33,887 bases of DNA from an uncultured Lachnospiraceae bacterium. Its GTDB lineage: Bacteria; Bacillota; Clostridia; Lachnospirales; Lachnospiraceae. Positions 8,182-14,796 of the stretch are shown in pieces. Position numbers and translations under genes: made by a program. Below the pieces are notes generated by a model. That model searched no databases. It saw only the letters and a program-made list of their open reading frames with translations, and was not told the origin of the DNA. How positions within the stretch are numbered: the stretch's first letter is position 1; each line of letters starts with the position of its first letter. The stretch is from positions 1 through 33,887 of the forward strand of contig CALWDR010000105.1 in the NCBI GenBank assembly GCA_944376745.1. The letters are read 5' to 3'.

Positions 8182-8891
8182 CTTCTTCCCCTCCAATAAA
8201 CGCTTAGGATTTTCTTCACCTGCCGGGCCCTGGGCTCGCTCACCGGAAGCTGTTCCCCGCCCCGCATGACAATGTTGCTGCCCTCCAGCTGCATCACATG
8301 CTTTAGATTTACCGCACAGCTCTTATCGACGCAGACAAATTCCTCCCCGTCAAGCTCCCGAAGCACCTGGCTTAAGGGCTTCCTGTCCCGGCACTCCCCG
8401 TCCCGGGTCCTAAAATAGGTGTATTTTCCCTCCTTGCGCATAAAATAAATGTCGTCATAAAAAAGCTTCCGAATCCTGGAATACTGCTCCAGGACATAAT
8501 ATTTTTCCTGGCGGGTCCGAAGCTTCCCGGCTATGGTCCAAAGGGCGACGGGCAGATTTTCCCGGAGGGCGTCCTTGGTAATGTACCGGAACACCCCGTA
8601 CTCGTACCCCTTGATGCTGTACTGCATATGGGCCGTGACAAAAATAATGTAGGGCTTCTCATACCGCTGGCGGATCTGGTTTGCCAGGGCAAGGCCGTCC
8701 ATCCCCGGCATTTCCACATCCAAGAGGTATACGTCAAAATACTCCCCCTCCTGCAGATCCCACAATAATTCCGTGGGCAGCTCGTAGGTCTTTACCTCGT
8801 AATCCTCCTCCTGCTCCCCAAGACAGGCTTCCGCCAGTTCCCGCACCTGCTCCGCAAATGTCCGCTCGTCGTCCACGATGGCAACGCGCAT
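8178..8891 (-). CDS. LytTR-family response regulator
   Basis: A DNA-binding response regulator of the AgrA/LytR kind. The 237-residue product has a receiver domain (1-120) with acidic pair D7/D8, phospho-acceptor Asp58 in LLDVEMPGMDG, and the conserved Thr and Lys regions (FVTAH and YITKDA). A C-terminal LytTR domain (about 135-235) shows YFMRKEGKYTYFRTRDG and FVCVDKSCAVNLKHVMQLEG. It overlaps the kinase gene by 4 bp (ATGA), the usual coupling for such pairs. It lies just after a 42-bp tandem repeat that follows the methyltransferase-like gene. The target is unknown; LytTR proteins often control neighbouring operons. Confidence 0.94.
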   Translation of the reverse strand: MRVAIVDDERTFAEQVRELAEACLGEQEEDYEVKTYELPTELLWDLQEGEYFDVYLLDVEMPGMDGLALANQIRQRYEKPYIIFVTAHMQYSIKGYEYGVFRYITKDALRENLPVALWTIAGKLRTRQEKYYVLEQYSRIRKLFYDDIYFMRKEGKYTYFRTRDGECRDRKPLSQVLRELDGEEFVCVDKSCAVNLKHVMQLEGSNIVMRGGEQLPVSEPRARQVKKILSVYWRGRR

Positions 8892-8927
8892 ATCTCATCC
8901 CCCCTGCTCTGCAGCATAAGCTTTCTT

Positions 8928-9035
8928 GGCCCCAGCCGCGCGTGATAAATACCGGACGCCCATGGCACACGCTCCAGCCGCGCGCGATAAGTACCGGACG
9001 CCCATGGCCAACGCCCCGGCTACGCGTAATACTGA
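8928..9035 (-). repeat. 42-bp tandem repeat, about 2.6 copies
   Basis: Imperfect units lie at 8994-9035, 8952-8993 and 8928-8951 (partial). The oldest-looking copy overlaps the last codons of the methyltransferase-like gene. The minus strand is open in one frame through all copies and encodes a 14-residue repeat (YLSRAAGACAMGVR). The four differences between the two copies nearest the regulator gene all fall at third positions of that frame. A 36-codon reading frame (8895-9005) would end 3 nt before the regulator start. Whether it is translated is unknown. Confidence 0.75.
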
Positions 9036-10258
9036 TCCAGCGTCTCCTGCACCACCCGGTTCCAACGGACCAGATTCTCCAGCTTCCCGGACACGGTGCT
9101 GATGTCCTTTAACACAAATTCATAGGGACAATGATACTTCCGGCAGGCCCGCACCGTCTCCTCGATCTCCTTTGCCACCGTCTCCTCGTCCAGGTTCACG
9201 GCCACATAGGCCGGATTGGGCTTTCTGGCCGCCACGAAACGGCTCCCGATCTGCTGGGCGCACGCCTCCACATTGGACCAGGGGCTGACGCCCAGCTTGC
9301 GCATATTTGGCACTTTAGCAAGCAGGGAAATCCGGTTGTCCAGAGGCTCGCAGCAGCCGTAGTACACCAGGCCGCAGCGCTCCATCAGCGGGCGCATGTA
9401 GGCAAGCTCAAATTCCTCGAACATCTGCGGGGACACGGTGGAGAGCATCTGGGCCATCCCCCGGAACCACACGTCCTTTAAGCGGGTCTTCCCCTGATGA
9501 CCTTCCCCGGGGAGCTCATGGGTATAGGCGGGGGTACAGTGTATAAGGGAAGGATAGGCCTCCAGAAGGTTCAGCTCCTCCAACTGTTCCAGATAGCTCC
9601 TGTTCCAGTCCGCAAATTTCTTTACCGTGGCGTGCACAAATTCCGGACGGTCCACCATGTCATAGAGCACGTCCTCCACGCCCCGAAACCGGGCGATCTC
9701 ATCCCAGAAGGAGCAGTAAATACTGGTTCCCACCAGCCTGGCCGGAAGGAGCTCCCCTAAGATTTCCTGGGCCAGGGCCAGATTTTTCTCCGTCTGCTCC
9801 TTCTCATAGCTCACCACAGGGGGCTTGATCTTCTCAAGGTCCTCCTCCCTGGAAAGAATGTCAACGTAGGCGTGGGACACGATGTTGTTGCGCTCGTCGG
9901 TCCTTATGATATGCTCCTCCACCTCAATTCCCAGCCCGGTGCAGGAAAAGCGCTTGTCCACCGGATAGAAGGGCTCCGCCACCATGTCCCCCTGAAAATA
10001 CTTCCACTGAAACAGCCTGCGCCGGAAAAAGGTTTCCATTTCCCGCAAAAAAGGCTCCTCGCAGACCATCCGAAGCTCCGGGCAGGAGGAAAATTCGTGC
10101 CAGGGCACCTCGTCGATGAGAACGGTGGGCCGAAGTCCCGTCACCAGGTCGTTGGTGTCCGCCATCCGGCGGCGGCGCTCCTCATTCACCACCTCCTCCG
10201 CGATCTCCCGGTACTGCCTCGCCAGCTCCCGCAGCACCTTACGTTCTTTCTGTTCCAT
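9020..10258 (-). CDS. uroporphyrinogen decarboxylase-fold methyltransferase-like protein
   Basis: The 412-residue product resembles the URO-D superfamily, which includes haem-pathway decarboxylases and corrinoid-linked methyltransferases such as MtaA. Supporting features are the overall length, the TIM-barrel-like alternation, YYGCCEPLDNRI (about 310-322) with paired cysteines, and a C-terminal KLGVSPWSNVEACAQQIG segment. The N-terminal SSCPELRM...PFLREME region is typical of anaerobe homologues often annotated as hypothetical URO-D proteins. It is unlikely to be true HemE, since no haem genes are nearby and the signature N-terminus of HemE is missing. The start follows an AAAGGAAGAG ribosome site. 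Its promoter lies in the left 119-bp repeat, divergent from a promoter that now faces the island. The substrate is unknown. Confidence 0.7.
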   Translation of the reverse strand: MEQKERKVLRELARQYREIAEEVVNEERRRRMADTNDLVTGLRPTVLIDEVPWHEFSSCPELRMVCEEPFLREMETFFRRRLFQWKYFQGDMVAEPFYPVDKRFSCTGLGIEVEEHIIRTDERNNIVSHAYVDILSREEDLEKIKPPVVSYEKEQTEKNLALAQEILGELLPARLVGTSIYCSFWDEIARFRGVEDVLYDMVDRPEFVHATVKKFADWNRSYLEQLEELNLLEAYPSLIHCTPAYTHELPGEGHQGKTRLKDVWFRGMAQMLSTVSPQMFEEFELAYMRPLMERCGLVYYGCCEPLDNRISLLAKVPNMRKLGVSPWSNVEACAQQIGSRFVAARKPNPAYVAVNLDEETVAKEIEETVRACRKYHCPYEFVLKDISTVSGKLENLVRWNRVVQETLDQYYA

Positions 10259-10351
10259 GCTGTTCTCTTCCTTTCTTTCTATTTCATATTTCTGCCGAAG
10301 TCATACAGGGCTGCCCGATGGATATGTCATCGTTCCCCCAACTCTAATATC

Positions 10352-10380
10352 ATAATATAAAATTTTACGGCATACATCAA
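10352..10380 (-). promoter_or_regulatory. predicted promoter of the URO-D-like gene
   Basis: On the minus strand, TTGATG (10375-10380) and TATTAT (10352-10357) are 17 bp apart, about 95 bp upstream of the start codon at 10258. Confidence 0.65.
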
Positions 10381-10408
10381 GAGCCATGCCGATAAATTCA
10401 TTTTTTTC

Positions 10409-10437
10409 TTGACTTCAGTCTGGTAAATTGGTAATAT
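10409..10437 (+). promoter_or_regulatory. orphan plus-strand promoter in the left repeat copy
   Basis: TTGACT (10409-10414) and TAATAT (10432-10437) with a 17-bp spacer, identical to the promoter before the amino acid transporter at the right copy. Here it faces only a strong terminator at 10457-10499. Confidence 0.6.
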
Positions 10438-10456
10438 AATCTCAAGTTTGGAAGTG

Positions 10457-10499
10457 AAAACTGCCGAAAGCCTATAAAATCAAGGCTTTCGGCAGTTTT
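10457..10499. terminator. bidirectional Rho-independent terminator
   Basis: A perfect 17-bp inverted repeat (AAAACTGCCGAAAGCCT with its complement) encloses a 9-nt loop. The stem ends give a T4 run on each strand. It follows the oxidoreductase gene ending at 10544 on the minus strand and blocks the orphan promoter on the plus strand. Confidence 0.9.
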
Positions 10500-10543
10500 G
10501 CTACATGTGGTATATCGACATGATTTTAGTACATAGCTCTCTC

Positions 10544-11383
10544 CTATAATGTGATCCACTCACAGGGCGTCTCGCATGCCTTTACAACCGCGGTCCGGAT
10601 CGCAATGACATCTATGGTCTGCTCATGGCTCACCGGTGCCTCGCCGCTCTGAAAGAATGCAATCATTGCCTGAACGAACCTGGTAAAATAATCCGATTGG
10701 ATCTGATAACGTTTTGCCTTGTTTTCCTTATCCACAACATTGATGGCAAAGCTCCCTGTCTCGTCATCCCTGTGATAGCACTCCGCGATCCTTCCATCTT
10801 CAAACCCAATCATGTAGGACGGATGCTCTTTACTGCCCAGAAACATAATCTTCTCTGCTCTGGCATTCATAAGACGTACCACCGGTTCGATCTGATGAAT
10901 GGAATATATATCCAAAGGTCCCGGCCCCTCGCTATATATTTTATCTATCCTTGACAAGTCAATGTCATTAAGCTCTTCCGAGAAACGAAGCGCTGAGGAC
11001 GAAAAGCAGGGAGTCCCGTGTTTTTCGGCGTTTTCAAATATACGGATTGCCGTCTCCTTATCCGGTGCAAAGGTCTTGTCCACATACGTGCGCTTGCCTG
11101 ATTTTAACGGCAGCTCACATAGCTCTTCATGCATTTCCGGATTATCCGGAGACAATACTATGAGATAATCGCTCTTTTCTATCACTTCCTGAATACTTCC
11201 AAGCAACGCCACCCCCATTTTCTCCGCCCATGCTTCATTGGACATTGCCCACTCCGGCGCTTCCGTATGCGCATACGCATAACAGACCTTCATTTCTCCC
11301 TCTGAAAGCTTATCAATCAAAGTCAGATAATTGTTTGCATGCCATTCATCTAAAAAATAATCAATAAATCCTATTTTCTTCAT
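10544..11383 (-). CDS. Gfo/Idh/MocA-like oxidoreductase, atypical nucleotide loop
   Basis: A 279-residue cytoplasmic protein that resembles sugar dehydrogenases of the Gfo/Idh/MocA family but is shorter than the usual 330-390. The Rossmann-like start is KKIGFIDYFLDEWHANNY, with no GxGxxG. A LSPDNPEMHEEL segment and YVDKTFAPD occupy the places of the usual xPNxxHxE and EKP motifs, with the catalytic lysine retained in DKTF. The C-terminal half includes DIYSIHQIEPVVRLM, where family members have the active-site His. It starts 22 bp after the stop of the other oxidoreductase, so the two form a pair on one transcript that ends at the strong terminator downstream. They may act on the same sugar or uronic acid; whether this member still binds NAD(P) is open. 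Confidence 0.75.
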   Translation of the reverse strand: MKKIGFIDYFLDEWHANNYLTLIDKLSEGEMKVCYAYAHTEAPEWAMSNEAWAEKMGVALLGSIQEVIEKSDYLIVLSPDNPEMHEELCELPLKSGKRTYVDKTFAPDKETAIRIFENAEKHGTPCFSSSALRFSEELNDIDLSRIDKIYSEGPGPLDIYSIHQIEPVVRLMNARAEKIMFLGSKEHPSYMIGFEDGRIAECYHRDDETGSFAINVVDKENKAKRYQIQSDYFTRFVQAMIAFFQSGEAPVSHEQTIDVIAIRTAVVKACETPCEWITL

Positions 11384-11405
11384 GGTCCTATCCTCTCACA
11401 CTTTT

Positions 11406-12455
11406 CTACAGTACGATCTCTTTGTGCTCTTCTGCTGAACGATAGATCGCGTCCATCATCCTGGCAGTGATAATATTGGTATCAATATGTGAAACAAGAT
11501 GCTCTCCCGACTCCACACAATCTATAAATGCGTCGAGTTCCTGCTGGAACATGGGCTTTGTCTGATTGGCAAATGTGGTCGTGGTAAGCATACCATTCTT
11601 GGTGGAGTACAGCGTAAAGTTTGCGCCATATTGCAGTCTTGCACCACCCTTCGTCCCCATAAAGTCGATATACATCTCATTCTCACCAATATTCTGCGCC
11701 CACGCACCGTTGAAGGAAATAACCGGCCCTTCGGTTCGTATGATACCGGTGACTGCTTCCTCCACATCATACGTACCATCGGGAATCTCCGGTCCTGCCC
11801 ACATATCTACATAAGTATAATCCTTGATCGGGCTTCCCAGCTTAGAAAAGGTCTCTGCTGAAACACTCTTCGTCTTCGGATCGCCGCAGCAATACATTAC
11901 AATATCAAAGAAATGCACACCCCAGTCAATCATGACGCCACCGCCGGCAATCGCCTTCGTAGTAAACGCTCCTCCCAGTCCCGGTATGCTTCTGTGAGAG
12001 CGGAAGCTTACATATACCTGATAGATCTCTCCCAGCTCACCAGCGCCTATCAGCTCCTTCAGCTTGTTTACATTCGTATTGAAGCGATTGACCACACCGA
12101 TGTTCAATATCCTGCCTGTCTCATGCTGAACCTCCTGCATCTTTAGCGCTTCTTCGTAAACTCTTGCAGCAGGCTTTTCACACAACACATGCTTTCCGGC
12201 CCTCATTGCATCTATGGCGATCACACTGTGCATCTTGTTGGGCGTACAGATCGATACCGCTTCAATCTCTTCATCCTTCAGAACTTCGTGATAATCCTCC
12301 ACTGCGATACCGCATCCATACTTCTTCACCGCATTTTCCGCGCGTTCTAAAATGATATCGCAGAAATACTTGATCTCCGCCTTTTGATTCGCCATATACG
12401 CCGGTATGTGTGCGTTATTTGCAATGGCACCACATCCAATAACTGCTACTTTCAT
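11406..12455 (-). CDS. Gfo/Idh/MocA-family NAD(P)-dependent oxidoreductase
   Basis: A 349-residue sugar or inositol dehydrogenase-like protein. The N-terminal Rossmann fold starts MKVAVIGCGAIANNAHIPAY, then SICTPNKMHSVIAIDAM, then the catalytic EKP motif in KHVLCEKPAA. The C-terminal domain carries GGGVMIDWGVHFFDIVMY with the conserved Asp and His. The ATG at 12455 is chosen because AAGGAGG lies 8-9 nt upstream; the longer reading starts at a TTG inside that site. It is the first gene of a two-gene unit with the atypical oxidoreductase. It is divergent from an AraC regulator that probably controls it through the symmetric region 12524-12595. Specific substrate unknown; an oxidised or epimerised sugar released by the island's hydrolases is a reasonable guess. 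Confidence 0.9.
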   Translation of the reverse strand: MKVAVIGCGAIANNAHIPAYMANQKAEIKYFCDIILERAENAVKKYGCGIAVEDYHEVLKDEEIEAVSICTPNKMHSVIAIDAMRAGKHVLCEKPAARVYEEALKMQEVQHETGRILNIGVVNRFNTNVNKLKELIGAGELGEIYQVYVSFRSHRSIPGLGGAFTTKAIAGGGVMIDWGVHFFDIVMYCCGDPKTKSVSAETFSKLGSPIKDYTYVDMWAGPEIPDGTYDVEEAVTGIIRTEGPVISFNGAWAQNIGENEMYIDFMGTKGGARLQYGANFTLYSTKNGMLTTTTFANQTKPMFQQELDAFIDCVESGEHLVSHIDTNIITARMMDAIYRSAEEHKEIVL

Positions 12456-12503
12456 AATCCACAACCTCCTTGAATAAATTCATAGAACAATTTTTATATT
12501 CTA

Positions 12504-12532
12504 AATGTATCAAATCCCCGTGGATGAAACAA
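12504..12532 (-). promoter_or_regulatory. predicted promoter of the oxidoreductase pair
   Basis: Minus-strand TTGTTT (12527-12532) and TACATT (12504-12509) at 17-bp spacing. The -10 box is weak, as expected for an activator-dependent promoter. The -35 box lies inside one arm of a 10-bp inverted repeat. Confidence 0.45.
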
Positions 12533-12595
12533 TTACATTAGTTGCTATAGCACTATCCAAAATTTGTGGTATTCCAAAAAAATCCATTGTTTCAT
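12524..12595. promoter_or_regulatory. inverted-repeat operator pair for the AraC regulator (candidate)
   Basis: ATGAAACAAT (12524-12533) and its exact reverse complement ATTGTTTCAT (12586-12595) are 62 bp apart, about six helical turns. Each overlaps the -35 box of one of the two divergent promoters. Confidence 0.5.
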
Positions 12596-12615
12596 TTCAA
12601 AAAAAGTGATATGAT
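12587..12615 (+). promoter_or_regulatory. predicted promoter of the AraC regulator
   Basis: TTGTTT (12587-12592) and TATGAT (12610-12615) with a 17-bp spacer, 27 bp before the start codon at 12643. Confidence 0.6.
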
Positions 12616-12642
12616 TCTTGTATCATAAACAACGGAGAGAAA

Positions 12643-13521
12643 ATGATGATTTCAAATAAACTATTCTCATTTGAAAATACCTTTTTTGAAAACCGCCCCC
12701 ATCTTCCGTCGGCTGATATTACGCAGATTGCTGAATTGTCAATCATCCGCAATGGCGAAATGTATGAGCACGAACAATACTGTGATGAAATAACATATGT
12801 AGTTTCCGGAAAAGCAACCGTATATTACGATGGTCACACGTGTGAACTGAAGAAAGGACAGATTCATTATATCAAGCAGGGGCCTACGCACCGCATCGTA
12901 GTTGACTCAGAGCAAAACTTTCATTACTGCTGTATCGGTTTTATACCGAATTTACAGGAAGAAAGCACCCGCCCCTTCTTCGAGACAATTCAGCAGTTAA
13001 AGGAATTTGTCATTATGGACGACGGATCCGTACAGCCGATATTTAATTCTTTATTGGACGAGCTTCTTCTTTATAATGCCGAAAGTATTACTATGCTGCA
13101 ATGCTATTTCTGTCAGCTTATTATAAAAATCTGCCGCATTTTAAATGGGAATCCACATATTTCCTCTGCCAAGCCCGTTTTTAATTCTTCGAGCCAGGCG
13201 GCATATCAGGCGCTCAAATATATTGACAAAAATTATATTAAAATCACAACTATAAAGAATATTGCCAAAGAGTTATCCTACAGTGAATATTATTTGTCTC
13301 ACATTTTCAAGGAAAAAACCGGCATTACCATGAAGGAATATATTTTAAGGAAAAAGGTAATGACTTCCGTGGAATTGCTAAAGAAAAGTAACATGTCGAT
13401 CAGCGATATTTCCGATCACCTGAATTTCTCCTCCCTCCATTCATTTGGGATAGCCTTCAAGCGTTATATGAATATGAGTCCCAGCCAGTTTCGGGAGTTG
13501 CAGAAGAACCAGCCTCTATGA
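12643..13521 (+). CDS. AraC-family transcriptional regulator with cupin sensor domain
   Basis: A 292-residue regulator. The N-terminal half is an AraC-type cupin: MYEHEQYCDEITYVVSGKAT with metal/ligand-site His and Glu, then KKGQIHYIKQGPTHRIV. The C-terminal 100 residues hold two helix-turn-helix motifs, seen in IKNIAKELSYSEYYLSHIFK and ISDISDHLNFSSLHSFGIAF, ending with the typical YMNMSPSQFRELQ. Two ATG codons follow a GGAGAG site and either could be used. It is divergent from the oxidoreductase pair and convergent with the last gene of the glycan operon. It is a likely local activator responding to a sugar, and also a candidate controller of the larger operon. Confidence 0.93.
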   Translation: MMISNKLFSFENTFFENRPHLPSADITQIAELSIIRNGEMYEHEQYCDEITYVVSGKATVYYDGHTCELKKGQIHYIKQGPTHRIVVDSEQNFHYCCIGFIPNLQEESTRPFFETIQQLKEFVIMDDGSVQPIFNSLLDELLLYNAESITMLQCYFCQLIIKICRILNGNPHISSAKPVFNSSSQAAYQALKYIDKNYIKITTIKNIAKELSYSEYYLSHIFKEKTGITMKEYILRKKVMTSVELLKKSNMSISDISDHLNFSSLHSFGIAFKRYMNMSPSQFRELQKNQPL

Positions 13522-13537
13522 AGTCAGGCTGGTTCTT
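13504..13537. terminator. hairpin between convergent genes
   Basis: A perfect 12-bp stem (AAGAACCAGCCT with AGGCTGGTTCTT) with a 10-nt loop overlaps the AraC stop codon, and the GH28-like gene ends 12 bp beyond. T content after the stem is modest on either strand. It probably serves as a shared terminator. Confidence 0.6.
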
Positions 13538-13548
13538 CTCATCTCACG

Positions 13549-14763
13549 TCATACCTCGCATTTGCAATTACTATTTTCAATCTTTCCCATATTTTCTACC
13601 AGCAGATCCGATCCGGCATCCACATAGTCCATATGTAAGCTATGAATAGAATCCTGATTTCGGAGAAACGGCATTGCCATTCCCGTACCATTTGTCTGTT
13701 TTGCATGTGTAATTTCCATGAATTGGATATTGGTATCTTCTCCGACCCCTATGGCAGGCATCGCACAATGACTTTCATCCCGGTATAGGTCTGAAATATG
13801 TAAATCCTTTATATCCATATGCGATCCAACAGCAAGCAACGGCTCATAATTCCCTTTCACGTCCACGATTCCCTCACATATTGAGGCGTACACATGGTCA
13901 ATCGTGATATTTTCAAAACAGGATCGTTCTTCGGATTCATAATATTTGCTGATTGCAATACAGTACACATAATAACTTCCGAAAATATTCGTAACGTGCA
14001 CATTTCGAACCGGCGTCTTAACCGACAGAAGTCTTACGGCACTGTGTGAACCATATGCATAGACTCCATCTACCAAGATATTTTCGATAGGGCCATAGAT
14101 CAGATCATCACTGGTAATTGCCACCATATCATCATGGCAAGCCCCCTTCAGGTTGCGGATCAGACCATTCTTACAACCGCCTTCCACATGAACACCATCC
14201 ATATTCCACAGCTTAGGACTTCCCTCATTGTATTCAAAGTTGACATTTTCAACGGTGAAATCTTCCACATAACTGAGCTGCATCCCATACACCACCGGAT
14301 TCACGATCGTAATATCCCGAATAGAAAAAGTTTTGATACTGTTAAAGCGCATACACATTCCGGTATAAACCGCAGGCATCAGACGTTTTGCCCTGTCATA
14401 TCCCATACGATCCATTTCCTGATACGATGTTCTCCCGGTCTTTGGACTTGGAAAATGCCATGGATTCGGATTCTGGTTTTTGTGATTCATGTCCCAGACA
14501 CCACCTACGATGGAAATATGTGAATTCCATGTCTCTGGTTCGGCATTCTCAATCATAGCGCAGTTGCTGTGTTCCGCCAGCTTAATTAAAGTATATCTTC
14601 CCAGTTTCAATTCCTGATAGGAATGTATAAAAATAGTACCACTGATAAGATAAAAATTTTCCGGTTCCGGCAACACGACACATCTTGCGCCGCAATCCAA
14701 CATCTCCTGAATTGCCGGAAGGTCATCATGTATACCATCCCCATACAATATGCTCTTTTCCAC
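13549..14763 (-). CDS. GH28-like right-handed beta-helix protein, cytoplasmic
   Basis: A 404-residue protein with repeated strand patterns of a pectin-lyase-type beta-helix. It begins like pectate_lyase_3/GH28 proteins (GDGIHDDLPAIQEML). The polygalacturonase motifs are recognisable but changed: NMDGVHVEGG (about 187-196) for NTDGxD, HDDMVAITSDD (210-220) for the DDxxA aspartates, GSHSAVRLLS (238-247) for the GHG and RxK motifs. No signal peptide, so it acts inside the cell. The start is GTG at 14763 with an AAGGG site; no ATG is in frame nearby. It is the last gene of the glycan operon, 33 bp after GH3. It could be a glycosidase, lyase or epimerase-like enzyme on an imported pectic or uronic oligosaccharide. 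Exact reaction uncertain. Confidence 0.75.
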   Translation of the reverse strand: MEKSILYGDGIHDDLPAIQEMLDCGARCVVLPEPENFYLISGTIFIHSYQELKLGRYTLIKLAEHSNCAMIENAEPETWNSHISIVGGVWDMNHKNQNPNPWHFPSPKTGRTSYQEMDRMGYDRAKRLMPAVYTGMCMRFNSIKTFSIRDITIVNPVVYGMQLSYVEDFTVENVNFEYNEGSPKLWNMDGVHVEGGCKNGLIRNLKGACHDDMVAITSDDLIYGPIENILVDGVYAYGSHSAVRLLSVKTPVRNVHVTNIFGSYYVYCIAISKYYESEERSCFENITIDHVYASICEGIVDVKGNYEPLLAVGSHMDIKDLHISDLYRDESHCAMPAIGVGEDTNIQFMEITHAKQTNGTGMAMPFLRNQDSIHSLHMDYVDAGSDLLVENMGKIENSNCKCEV

Positions 14764-14796
14764 TGTTACTCATCCCTTTCCCCAAAAGCCTGGCAA

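Larger units (their letters stand above)
10322..10440. repeat. left copy of the 119-bp direct repeat
   Basis: Matches 31222-31340 in 118 of 119 positions at an exact offset of 20,900 bp. It contains a minus-strand promoter facing the methyltransferase-like gene, a hairpin plus T7 run, and a plus-strand promoter that now faces the island. Confidence 0.97.

Noticed and set aside
8734..8970. Minus-strand frame starting in the 42-bp repeat and entering the regulator gene
   Set aside because: It runs out of frame through the receiver domain and has Cys/Arg/Gly-rich shadow composition.
9020..10258. Assignment as haem-pathway HemE
   Set aside because: The N-terminal substrate-binding signature and haem gene neighbours are missing; the broader URO-D/methyltransferase superfamily is the safer call.
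10322..10440. The 119-bp repeat as an insertion sequence or MITE
   Set aside because: It has no terminal inverted repeats and contains two good divergent promoters fitting the genes at its outer sides, so a duplicated intergenic region explains it better.
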